The notes under the pieces: model-generated | What the model saw: only the letters and a program-made list of their open reading frames with translations | Database searches by the model: none | Told to the model about the DNA's origin: nothing | Translations under genes and position numbers: made by a program | Shown here: positions 1 to 6,160 of the stretch, in pieces | Position numbering within the stretch: the first letter of the stretch is position 1 | Layout: each line of letters opens with the position of its first letter | Origin: Acidimicrobiia bacterium | GTDB taxonomy: Bacteria; Actinomycetota; Acidimicrobiia; Acidimicrobiales; Bin134 | DNA length: 25,782 nucleotides | Assembly (NCBI GenBank): GCA_009843565.1 | Contig: VYDF01000163.1 | Location: 1-25,782 of the forward strand | Direction: 5' to 3'

Positions 1-582
1 GGCTTCTACTAGTTGGTCGGCGGGGTGGGCGAAGTCCTTGTCGCCCACCACTACGAGGGTGGGCACGGCGACGTCGCCCAGGCAGCTCGTGTCAAACGCA
101 GAGCGGCTGGCCAAGAGGGCGGCGAGGGCCTCACGGTCGGCCTCGGGGTCGTCGGCCAGGGTGGAGAAGTGGAGCGCCTCGGGGTTCTCAGGGTCGGGCT
201 CACCGGTGACCGCGTGCAGGATCATTCGGCTGTGGTCCTCGTCGCGTTCGAAAAGGTTCTTGCCCACGCCGGACACCACCAGCCGGTGGAATTGCTCAGG
301 GGTCTTGGAGGCGATGGACAACAGGGTGTAGGCCCCCAGGGAGAACCCAATTGCATCGATGGGCTCCTCGGGAAAGTGGTCGGTCACGTGTTGCTCGAAG
401 GTCGCGTATCCAGCAGGATCGTGGGGCTTGGGGGCGGTGCCGTGGCCCATGAGATCGACTCCGATTGTTTCTCGGCCCGCATCAGCCAAGAGGTCGAACC
501 AGGCGTTGTCTCCCCAAGTTCTCCGGGCCGATCCGGCTAGCCCGTGCAGCAGTGCGACCGCAGGTCCGCTCACCGCGCTCAC
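1..582 (-). CDS. Alpha/beta hydrolase, partial (3' end beyond the window)
   Basis: Reading the minus strand from GTG at 582 gives about 194 residues that run off the left edge, so the C-terminus is missing. An oxyanion-hole type motif LLHGLAGS lies near the N-terminus and the nucleophile elbow GFSLGAY (G-x-S-x-G) about 80-85 residues in. A later strand, VPTLVVVGDKD, is the usual acid-bearing strand of the fold. The catalytic His would be beyond the window. The fold is clear but the substrate is not: it could be an esterase, a haloalkane dehalogenase-like or an ester/lactone hydrolase. A second in-frame GTG at 573 is an equally possible start; neither has a convincing ribosome binding site. 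The gene lies downstream of the structured RNA on the same strand, after that RNA's terminator-like 3' end. Confidence 0.85.
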   Translation of the reverse strand, partial: MSAVSGPAVALLHGLAGSARRTWGDNAWFDLLADAGRETIGVDLMGHGTAPKPHDPAGYATFEQHVTDHFPEEPIDAIGFSLGAYTLLSIASKTPEQFHRLVVSGVGKNLFERDEDHSRMILHAVTGEPDPENPEALHFSTLADDPEADREALAALLASRSAFDTSCLGDVAVPTLVVVGDKDFAHPADQLVEA

Positions 583-615
583 CCTAGTTAGGGGTGAGGG
601 GCGAAATGCGAAGTG

Positions 616-895
616 CCAGAGAAAAGCAGGGGGCCCCGAGTAGCCTCCCTGCCGAAACCGGTCGACTTCTCGGGGCCGTCCCGTTCGGTCCCGGCGCTCC
701 GGTTGGCTTGCGCCCTCCGGCTCCCCGGTCCCTACCTCCCAGACCCTCGCGGCACCTGGCCTCTTTCCCGACCCTCGGCTTTCGGTGGTGCCACCGACTT
801 CCTCGGCCCGTTCCAGTGGCCCTGCGGAACTCTGTCGAACCCTCGCCCTTTCGGGCTCCTGCTCTCCCAGCTATCTCCGCTTGTCTCTGGTAGGT
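616..895 (-). ncRNA. Unassigned structured RNA, about 275-280 nt, closed by a long terminal helix
   Basis: No protein is supported here. The minus strand is purine-rich with GNRA-like loops. The 5' segment (890-879, CCAGAGACAAGC) pairs with the 3' segment (627-616, GCTTTTCTCTGG) over 12 bp with one mismatch, closing the whole RNA. Internal helices on the same strand include: a perfect 9-bp stem between 677-669 and 640-632 (GGCCCCGAG/CTCGGGGCC); GCCC-GAAA-GGGC at 856-845; CGGTG-GCAC-CACCG at 796-783; GTTCC/GGAAC at 830-810. The 3' arm contains a T-rich run after a GC-rich stem, as in an intrinsic terminator. A promoter (TTGACC, 16 bp, TATGGT) lies just upstream. I found no RNase P conserved core, no tmRNA tag or tRNA-like end, and no SRP Alu/S motifs. 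Size and closed shape resemble 6S/Ms1-type regulatory RNAs, but this is only an analogy. Confidence 0.6.
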
Positions 896-901
896 GGGCA
901 T

Positions 902-929
902 ACCATAGCGCGCAGAAATGCCAGGTCAA
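902..929 (-). promoter_or_regulatory. Sigma70-type promoter for the structured RNA
   Basis: On the minus strand the -35 box TTGACC (929-924) and the -10 box TATGGT (907-902) are 16 bp apart. Initiation would fall at about 895, just before the closing helix of the RNA begins at 890. An AT-rich tract immediately upstream of the -35 (about 931-1010), in a GC-rich genome, looks like an UP element and would suit a strongly expressed stable RNA. Confidence 0.6.
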
Positions 930-940
930 GCGGAAATTCA

Positions 941-961
941 AAATCCACAGGGTTTTCCACC
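941..961 (+). other. Two DnaA-box-like 9-mers
   Basis: AAATCCACA (941-949) and TTTTCCACC (953-961) each match 7 of 9 positions of TTATCCACA, in the same orientation, 3 bp apart, 12 bp upstream of the -35 box of the RNA promoter. They could be weak DnaA sites, sites for another regulator, or chance in an AT-rich tract. Confidence 0.25.
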
Positions 962-1036
962 GCTGTGAGTAGAAATCCCCAGAAAACCCAAAATTAACCA
1001 CAATCTGGAGCCGATTTTCGGCCCCAAATGAGCCGG

Positions 1037-1792
1037 CTACAACCACGTTCCGCGCGCCATGAGCACGTCGCGCAGCACCGTTGGGCGGTCGGTCATGATG
1101 CCGTCCACCCCCAGATCCAAGAGCCGGTGCATCTCATCGGCATCGTCGATGGTCCATACATGCACCGCTAGCCCCTGGGTGTGGGCGGCATCGACGAACC
1201 GCTGGTGAACCAGCGGCACCCCCTTGGCTTTGGGGGGAACCTGAGCGCAAGCTCCGGCTTTGACCCGCGTCGGCACTCCGGCGGCCGCGGCCTGAAGCTG
1301 GCCGACCTCCTTGGGGCTGAGGCCAGTACACAGCCGGGGTCCGCCCAGGCGTCGAGCGGTGGCGAGTCGGCGGCCGGAGAATGATCCGACGCATACCCGG
1401 TCGATGGCGTCAGCCTGGAGCAAGGCGTCGATCAGCGGCTCAGTGGCCTGGTCGTGTTTGGGGTCGACTGCGATCCTCACATCGGGCCATGCCTCCAGCA
1501 GCTCCTCGAAGCGGGGAATGGCGTGCCCTCCGCCCACCCGCACCGTCTCCAAGTCTCGCCAAGCCAATTCGGCGATGGCCTCCGGGCGGCCGCTGAGCCG
1601 TTGCAGGCCCTCATCGTGAAAGGCCACCAGCACCCCGTCGCGGGTGGCGTGAACATCGGTCTCCAGATAGCGGTAGCCAAGGTCGATGGCGGCTGAGAAC
1701 GCAGCCATGGTGTTCTCCGGTCCTTCCGCGGCTCCGCCCCGATGGGCGATGGGTATCGGGCCCTCGTGGTCCAGGAACGGCCAAGCAGACAC
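1037..1792 (-). CDS. Glycerophosphodiester phosphodiesterase family protein
   Basis: The protein (251 aa from GTG at 1792) hydrolyses glycerophosphodiesters to glycerol-3-phosphate and an alcohol if it follows its family. The GDPD signature is complete at the N-terminus: AHRGG (H17, R18), PENTMAAF, E44-T-D46 metal ligands and AFHD with catalytic His59. The C-terminal half keeps the TIM-barrel pattern, including VHVWTIDDADEMHRLLDLGVDGIMTDRP. The reading frame stays open further upstream, but the homology begins near 1792. A -10 box TACGCT (1805-1800) sits 7 bp before that GTG, so I chose it as a leaderless start. No signal peptide is evident, so a cytosolic enzyme is likely. It is divergent from the SirB1-like gene, only 34 bp away. 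Confidence 0.9.
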   Translation of the reverse strand: MSAWPFLDHEGPIPIAHRGGAAEGPENTMAAFSAAIDLGYRYLETDVHATRDGVLVAFHDEGLQRLSGRPEAIAELAWRDLETVRVGGGHAIPRFEELLEAWPDVRIAVDPKHDQATEPLIDALLQADAIDRVCVGSFSGRRLATARRLGGPRLCTGLSPKEVGQLQAAAAGVPTRVKAGACAQVPPKAKGVPLVHQRFVDAAHTQGLAVHVWTIDDADEMHRLLDLGVDGIMTDRPTVLRDVLMARGTWL

Positions 1793-1799
1793 CAGCGAA

Positions 1800-1821
1800 A
1801 GCGTAGTGGCCGAGATAGATT
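1800..1821. promoter_or_regulatory. Divergent leaderless promoters for the GDPD and SirB1-like genes
   Basis: In the 34 bp between the two start codons there is a minus-strand -10, TACGCT (1805-1800), 7 bp before the GTG at 1792. A plus-strand -10, TAGATT (1816-1821), lies 5 bp before the ATG at 1827. Both transcripts would start at or next to the start codon. Neither gene shows a Shine-Dalgarno sequence. Confidence 0.5.
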
Positions 1822-1826
1822 GCCTA

Positions 1827-2615
1827 ATGGTGGCTTGGGATCCCGCAGAGAAGTTCAGGCAGCTGCTTGAACGCGAGGAATTCGCCCTCCATGAGGGGGC
1901 ACTGTGCATTGCCGCCCACGGCTGTCCAGACATGGACTTCGACGCTGAACTCGACCGACTGGACGCACTGGCTGAAAGGTGCGACCGCTCCACCCGGGAG
2001 CAGATGCTGCTGTCGCTGTTCGGCGATCTGGGGTTCCACGGCAACCGCACGGACTATTACGACCCCCGCAACTCATTTCTGAACGAGGTCATGCGCCGGC
2101 GCACCGGAATTCCCATCAGCCTCGCCGTGCTGACTATCGCAGTTGGTTACCGCATGGGCTATGAGTTTGAGGGTATTGGCCTTCCCGGCCACTTCTTGAT
2201 ACGCGACCGGAATGAGCCCGATACCTACATCGACGCGTTCGCCGGGGGCGCGTTGCTCGATGCCCAGGGCTGCGAAGAGCTCTTCCACCAGATCACCGGA
2301 AGGCAGAAGGGCTTTCATCCCGCATTCTTGGCCCCGGTGGACGATTCGTCGATCTTGGAGCGGATGTTGGGGAATCTTCGGGCCATCTACGCCCAGCGCC
2401 AGGACTACGCCAATCTGGAGTGGGTGCTGGAATTGCGGACTATGTGCCCCTCGGTCCCTGCAGGCGAGGCCAGGCAGCTTGGTTTGATCAACATGGAACG
2501 GGGACGATTCGAAGAAGCGGCCCGGCGGTTCGAGGCACTGGCCCAGGCAGCAGAGGACGACGATGAGGAGCAGCTTCTCCAGTTGGCCACCCGCGCCCGG
2601 GCCCGCATGAATTAG
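1827..2615 (+). CDS. SirB1 family protein (transglutaminase-like domain plus TPR-like tail)
   Basis: The 262-aa protein matches the SirB1/YchA family. The central block with NSFLNEVMRRRTGIPISLAV followed by GLPGHFLIRD and YIDAFAGG is the family core, a transglutaminase-like fold. The C-terminal third (ILERMLGNLRAIYAQ, LGLINMERGRFEEAARRFEAL) has the helical repeat pattern of TPRs. The molecular role of the family is not established. The ATG at 1827 was chosen because the domain starts soon after it, no ribosome binding site is present, and a -10 box TAGATT ends 5 bp upstream. A longer in-frame extension to 1686 would overlap the divergent GDPD gene and shows no family similarity. Confidence 0.85.
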   Translation: MVAWDPAEKFRQLLEREEFALHEGALCIAAHGCPDMDFDAELDRLDALAERCDRSTREQMLLSLFGDLGFHGNRTDYYDPRNSFLNEVMRRRTGIPISLAVLTIAVGYRMGYEFEGIGLPGHFLIRDRNEPDTYIDAFAGGALLDAQGCEELFHQITGRQKGFHPAFLAPVDDSSILERMLGNLRAIYAQRQDYANLEWVLELRTMCPSVPAGEARQLGLINMERGRFEEAARRFEALAQAAEDDDEEQLLQLATRARARMN

Positions 2616-2672
2616 CAGGAGATCACGGGTGAACTGCTCGTTGTAGACCGCAAAATCGGCCTAGTCGGGCGG

Positions 2673-2678
2673 TAGCGT
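2673..2678 (+). promoter_or_regulatory. -10 box for pyruvate kinase
   Basis: TAGCGT ends 8 bp before the GTG start of pyk, compatible with a leaderless or nearly leaderless mRNA. No clear -35 at the standard spacing. Confidence 0.4.
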
Positions 2679-2686
2679 TAAAGCCT

Positions 2687-4180
2687 GTGACCCGACGCAC
2701 CAAGATCATCGCCACGATTGGCCCGGCGTCGGAATCCCCTCAAGCCCTGCGGGCCATGGTGGACGCCGGCATGGACGTGGCCCGCATCGGCCTGGCCCAC
2801 GGAACGTTGGACGAGGCCCTAGGGCGTATGCGCCTTGTGCGCCAGGTGGCTGAAGAAGCGGGGCGACGGGTGGGAGTGCTAGTGGACTTGCCCGGCCCGA
2901 AGGTTCGCACTGCCAGCTTCGGACAAGAAGGTGTGGAACTGCGGGCGGAGACCGAGGTGGAAATCAGGGTCGGCGATGCCAAGAGCACCGCTGAGGTGGT
3001 GGAAGTGGACTACGAGAACCTTTTCCACGACATTGCCGTCGGTGATCAAGTGGCGCTGGGAGACGGGCAGGTGCTGTTGCAGGTGGTCGACGTCGGCGCC
3101 GACAAGGCCGTCGGTGTCGTTCTCCACGGCGATGTGATCCACGGTCGACCCGGTTTCCGCATCCCCTCGGACCGGCTCAGCATGTCCACCCCAACACCAG
3201 AGGATCTCCAGGGCTTGGAGGCGTTCGTTGATGAGTCGGTCGACATGGTGGCCATCTCGTTTGTCCGGTCGGGCGATGACATCCGCCGCGTGAACCTGGA
3301 GCCGCACCCCGTGGGCCCCCTGGTGATTGCCAAGATCGAGACTCAAGCAGCCGTGCAGAATCTCGACGACATCATTGATGCCTCGGCGGGGATCATGGTG
3401 GCCCGCGGCGATCTTGGTACCGAATGCTTGATGGAGGAGACTCCCCACCTTCAGAAGCGGATCATCCGCGATTGCATCGCTGGCGGTCTGCCGGTGATCA
3501 CCGCCACCCAGATGCTGGATTCCATGGTCCAAGCATCCACGCCAACCCGGGCCGAGGTGTCAGATGTGGCCAACGCGGTGTTTGACGGAACCAGCGCGGT
3601 GATGCTGTCAGCGGAGACGGCCATTGGCGCCCATCCAGCGGCCACGGTGGCCACCATGGCCCGGATCGCTGAGCGGGCAGATGAAGAGTTCGACTATGTC
3701 CGGTGGGGAGAGGATATCCGTCGTCTGCGAATGACCGATGCCGACGCGCCCACTTCCCTTACCGACGCCATTACTGGTGCAGCGGCTGCCGCGGCCAGAG
3801 AACTGAATCTGGCCGCCATCGTTTGCATCTCGGCGTCGGGGTTCACCGTGCGCTCAATGGCTCGGTTCCGACCCCAAACTGTCATCTTGGGTCTCAGCAC
3901 CTCGGAGCGCACCGTTCAGCAACTGACGCTGAGCTGGGGGGTCACCCCCATGCTGACCTTTGAGGAAGCCGGCGACGACACCCTGGCGTCCCAGGCGCCA
4001 AGTCAGCCGGATCTCTCCTACCGCATTGCTCAAGCCCTCGCTGGCAGCTACGAATCTCGCGTGGCCGAGGCCTTGGGCCTGGCCAAAGAGGCTGGACATG
4101 TGGTGCCTGGGGATTTAGTGGCGGTAGTGGCCGGCATGACCGAGGCCACCGACGTGTTGCGCTTGGTGCGCGTCCACTGA
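2687..4180 (+). CDS. pyk: Pyruvate kinase (atypical cation site)
   Basis: The 497-aa enzyme would convert phosphoenolpyruvate and ADP to pyruvate and ATP in the cytosol. Family blocks are in order: RRTKIIATIGPASE at the N-terminus, DLPGPKVRT (67-75), a B domain, SVDMVAISFVRSGDDI, the substrate Lys in VIAKIETQ, the metal-binding MVARGDLGTE, the ITATQMLDSM block, and a C-terminal domain with SMARFRPQTVILGL. The odd part is the potassium site. The usual RLNFSH is here RIGLAH (33-38), so the Asn and Ser ligands become Gly35 and Ala37. The usual D-T-K-G-P-E is D-L-P-G-P-K (67-72), which resembles K+-independent pyruvate kinases where Lys replaces the cation. Catalytic Arg33 is kept. GTG start, leaderless-type -10 at 2673. 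First gene of a plus-strand run; DUF3151 follows after 19 bp. Confidence 0.92.
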   Translation: MTRRTKIIATIGPASESPQALRAMVDAGMDVARIGLAHGTLDEALGRMRLVRQVAEEAGRRVGVLVDLPGPKVRTASFGQEGVELRAETEVEIRVGDAKSTAEVVEVDYENLFHDIAVGDQVALGDGQVLLQVVDVGADKAVGVVLHGDVIHGRPGFRIPSDRLSMSTPTPEDLQGLEAFVDESVDMVAISFVRSGDDIRRVNLEPHPVGPLVIAKIETQAAVQNLDDIIDASAGIMVARGDLGTECLMEETPHLQKRIIRDCIAGGLPVITATQMLDSMVQASTPTRAEVSDVANAVFDGTSAVMLSAETAIGAHPAATVATMARIAERADEEFDYVRWGEDIRRLRMTDADAPTSLTDAITGAAAAAARELNLAAIVCISASGFTVRSMARFRPQTVILGLSTSERTVQQLTLSWGVTPMLTFEEAGDDTLASQAPSQPDLSYRIAQALAGSYESRVAEALGLAKEAGHVVPGDLVAVVAGMTEATDVLRLVRVH

Positions 4181-4199
4181 CCATAGAAGGATTGCGCCT

Positions 4200-4646
4200 A
4201 TGACCGATGCGCCGGTGAATTTAACCCGGTCGGGCCCTCCCGAGACGATCCTGGACCCTGAACCGCCCCATGCGGTGGCTGCGTTGGCCGAGGCGATGAG
4301 CCAACCTGACGATCGAAGGAGGGATGCCGTAGCCGAGGTGGTGGCCCAGTTTCCCCGCTTCTTGGATGGCTGGGCCCGGCTGGGGCTGCTGGCCCGTGAC
4401 CAAACAGAGGCCTATGCCGCATTCCGGGTGGGGTATCACCGAGGGTTGGACCGGTTGCGCCAGAACGGGTGGCGGGGATCAGGCTACGTGCGCTGGGCCC
4501 ACGAGGTGAACCGGGGCTTTTTGAGGGCATTGGCCGGATTGCAGGCCACCGCGGCAGCCATCGGTGAGCGAGACGAAGAGGAGCGCTGCCTGCACTTCTT
4601 GCACCAACTCGACCCGTCTTGGCCCCCAGCCGATTGGAGAGCGTGA
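4200..4646 (+). CDS. DUF3151 family protein
   Basis: The 148-aa protein fits the actinobacterial DUF3151 family in length and sequence. The conserved middle, AYAAFRVGYHRGLDRLRQNGW followed by a W-x-H-E-x-NRGFLRALAGL block and IGERDEEERC, is the family hallmark. It is predicted soluble and mostly helical, without a signal peptide. Function is unknown. The ATG at 4200 follows an AGAAGGA ribosome binding site, 19 bp after pyk, and the next gene begins 1 bp after its stop, so it is probably co-transcribed with pyk and the flavin reductase. Confidence 0.88.
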   Translation: MTDAPVNLTRSGPPETILDPEPPHAVAALAEAMSQPDDRRRDAVAEVVAQFPRFLDGWARLGLLARDQTEAYAAFRVGYHRGLDRLRQNGWRGSGYVRWAHEVNRGFLRALAGLQATAAAIGERDEEERCLHFLHQLDPSWPPADWRA

Positions 4647-4647
4647 T

Positions 4648-5211
4648 ATGGCGGCACCGGGTGGCACCGGGCCCATCGGCCCGTTTCCCGAACATGTCGG
4701 AGATGATCCTGATGCTCAAGACGCCTACGACCGCCTCCGCAGGCGGGTGCTGTGGAGCCTGCCCTACGGGCTGTACGTAGTGGGATCGCGGGCAGGGGAG
4801 CGGCGCAACGGCATGACCCTCAACTGGGCCACCCAACTGGCCTTCGAGCCCAAGCTGGTGGGCATCGGAGTGGAGCATCCGGCCTACACCCACGAGCTCA
4901 TCTCCGAGGGCGGGGTGTTCAGCCTGTGCACCATCGCACGAGAAGACCGGGCCATCGTCCGAAAATTCACCAAGCCGGTCGAGGTCGATCTTGCGGCCAT
5001 GACACTCAACGGCTTCCCGTTCCACGATGGCATCACCGGCGCCCCCATCTTGGACTGCGCCCCCGCCTATCTCGACTGCGAGGTGCGCGAGGCGGTGGTC
5101 ACCGGGGCCCACACCCTGTTCATCGGCGAGGTGGTGGACTGCGGCTTCCAGAGCGACGAGGACACCCCCGTCCTCCGCATGGAGGACACCCGCATGAACT
5201 ACGGGGGATAG
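4648..5211 (+). CDS. Flavin reductase / FMN-binding split-barrel protein
   Basis: The 187-aa protein resembles the flavin reductase-like domain family, which binds FMN on a split barrel and often uses NAD(P)H. Characteristic blocks are YGLYVVGSRAGERRNGMTLNWATQ (broken here for length: the NGMT-W-x-Q part is the flavin-phosphate loop), EPKLVGIGVE, FSLCTIA and LDCEVREAVVTGAHTLFIGEV. The ATG at 4648 has GGAGAG 6-7 bp upstream and starts 1 bp after the DUF3151 stop, so coupling is likely. The natural substrate or partner oxygenase is not visible. A related cofactor such as F420 is possible in this organism, given fbiC, but nothing in the sequence shows it. Confidence 0.82.
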   Translation: MAAPGGTGPIGPFPEHVGDDPDAQDAYDRLRRRVLWSLPYGLYVVGSRAGERRNGMTLNWATQLAFEPKLVGIGVEHPAYTHELISEGGVFSLCTIAREDRAIVRKFTKPVEVDLAAMTLNGFPFHDGITGAPILDCAPAYLDCEVREAVVTGAHTLFIGEVVDCGFQSDEDTPVLRMEDTRMNYGG

Positions 5212-5217
5212 CTGTCG

Positions 5218-5787
5218 TTGGCCCGATTGGAGTTCACCGGTGCCGTGCTGGCCGGGGGGCAGAGCCAGCGAATGGGCACCGACAAGGCGTTCATCGAGGT
5301 AGGTGGGCGATGGCTGATTGCCAGCGCTCTGGCGGCACTGGCTGAAGCCTCGCAGCGCCTTGTCGTTGGTGGGACCGATCCTCGGTTGGAAGAGGCCGCA
5401 GTCGCCGCCAATGCCCAGCACGTCGCCGACCGCTGGCCGGGTGAGGGCCCGCTGGGGGCAGTGGCCACTGCGCTCGGCCAGGCTCGTCATCAGGTAACGG
5501 TGATATTGCCCTGCGATCTTCCCGCCATCAACGCTGAGGATGTCGCAGCGCTGGTCCGGGCGGTGGGCGAGGCGCCGCCGGCTGCTATTGCCTCGGCGGC
5601 GATATTTGCCGACCAACGACGCCACTACTTGCCCTTGGCTGTGGACACTGATGCCGCAGCATTGGCGAAGCGCCTGTTCGAATCCGGCCGGCGTGCCGTG
5701 GCCTCGCTGCTGGATGAAGTGGCCGTTGTCGAGGTGCCAGCCTCTCCCACGGCCGTTTCCGATCTGGACAGCCCCGAAGACCTCTGA
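5218..5787 (+). CDS. mobA: Molybdenum cofactor guanylyltransferase
   Basis: The 189-aa protein would attach GMP to molybdopterin to form the guanine dinucleotide cofactor. It has the nucleotidyltransferase signature LAGGQSQRMGTDKAF (11-25), the metal-binding LPCDLPAI and a C-terminal DSPEDL that matches the usual NTPEDL end of MobA. Length is typical. TTG at 5218 is the only start that leaves the N-terminal beta strand intact and lies 6 bp after the flavin reductase stop. No other molybdopterin genes are in the window. A related nucleotidyltransferase of the same superfamily (for example MobA-like NTP transferase acting on another substrate) cannot be excluded. Confidence 0.83.
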   Translation: MARLEFTGAVLAGGQSQRMGTDKAFIEVGGRWLIASALAALAEASQRLVVGGTDPRLEEAAVAANAQHVADRWPGEGPLGAVATALGQARHQVTVILPCDLPAINAEDVAALVRAVGEAPPAAIASAAIFADQRRHYLPLAVDTDAAALAKRLFESGRRAVASLLDEVAVVEVPASPTAVSDLDSPEDL

Positions 5788-5796
5788 TCGGCCCAC

Positions 5797-5802
5797 TAAC
5801 CT
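5797..5802 (+). promoter_or_regulatory. -10 box for the rhodanese gene
   Basis: TAACCT ends 7 bp before the GTG at 5810, in the 22-bp gap after mobA. This would give the rhodanese-rnd-phosphoribosyltransferase genes their own leaderless start in addition to read-through. Confidence 0.4.
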
Positions 5803-5809
5803 CAGCCGG

Positions 5810-6160
5810 GTGGAAATCCCTGAGATCGGGGTGGCAGAGCTGGCAACACTGCTGTCGGACGACATCGCGCTCATCGATGTGCGCGAGCCCGACGAGTACG
5901 TCGAAGCGCGCGTGCCCGGAGCGGTTCTCATTCCCCTGGCCACCATTCCCGAACGGGCCCGAGAATTGCCCGATCAGCACCTGTACATGATTTGCGCCGT
6001 GGGGGGGCGAAGCCTGAAAGCTGCCGAATATCTGACGGCCCATGGCTGGGCGTGTACCAATGTGGCGGGCGGAACCAATGAGTGGGTGGAAGCCGGCTAC
6101 CCCTACGACTCCGGACCGGCGGGTTCCGGGCCGGCAGACACCGGGCCGGCAGGCGATTGA
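5810..6160 (+). CDS. Single-domain rhodanese (sulfurtransferase-like)
   Basis: A 116-aa protein with one rhodanese domain. The active-site loop is C62-A-V-G-G-R67-S, so the persulfide-forming cysteine is present and sulfur transfer is plausible. The preceding blocks IALIDVREPDEYVEARVPGAVLIP (split: LIDVREPDEY and the GA-x-LIPL strand) are standard. The last 15 residues are a Gly-Pro-Ala repeat tail encoded by a small GC-rich repeat near 6112-6157, which is unusual for this family. GTG at 5810 is preceded by a -10 box and no ribosome binding site. The stop codon overlaps the TTG start of RNase D. It follows mobA, and sulfur relay to molybdopterin is conceivable, but the adjacency is the only hint. 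Confidence 0.85.
   Translation: MEIPEIGVAELATLLSDDIALIDVREPDEYVEARVPGAVLIPLATIPERARELPDQHLYMICAVGGRSLKAAEYLTAHGWACTNVAGGTNEWVEAGYPYDSGPAGSGPADTGPAGD

Noticed and set aside
616..895. RNase P RNA, tmRNA or SRP RNA
   Set aside because: No GAGGAAAGTCC or ACAGAAA core of RNase P, no tRNA-like ends or tag frame for tmRNA despite a GGTTCGAC string, and no SRP S-domain loop.
584..901. Reading frames of about 100 residues on both strands in the hydrolase-GDPD gap
   Set aside because: Arg/Gly/Pro-rich translations with no family pattern; the same bases form a closed set of RNA helices with its own promoter, which explains the region better.
4198..5946. A 582-codon open frame on the minus strand
   Set aside because: It lies antisense to DUF3151, flavin reductase, mobA and rhodanese, all with clear homology; long antisense frames are expected in GC-rich codon-biased genes.
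5218..6160. A molybdenum cofactor gene cluster
   Set aside because: Only mobA is present; the adjacent rhodanese has its own promoter-like start and no other moa/mog/moe gene is in the window.
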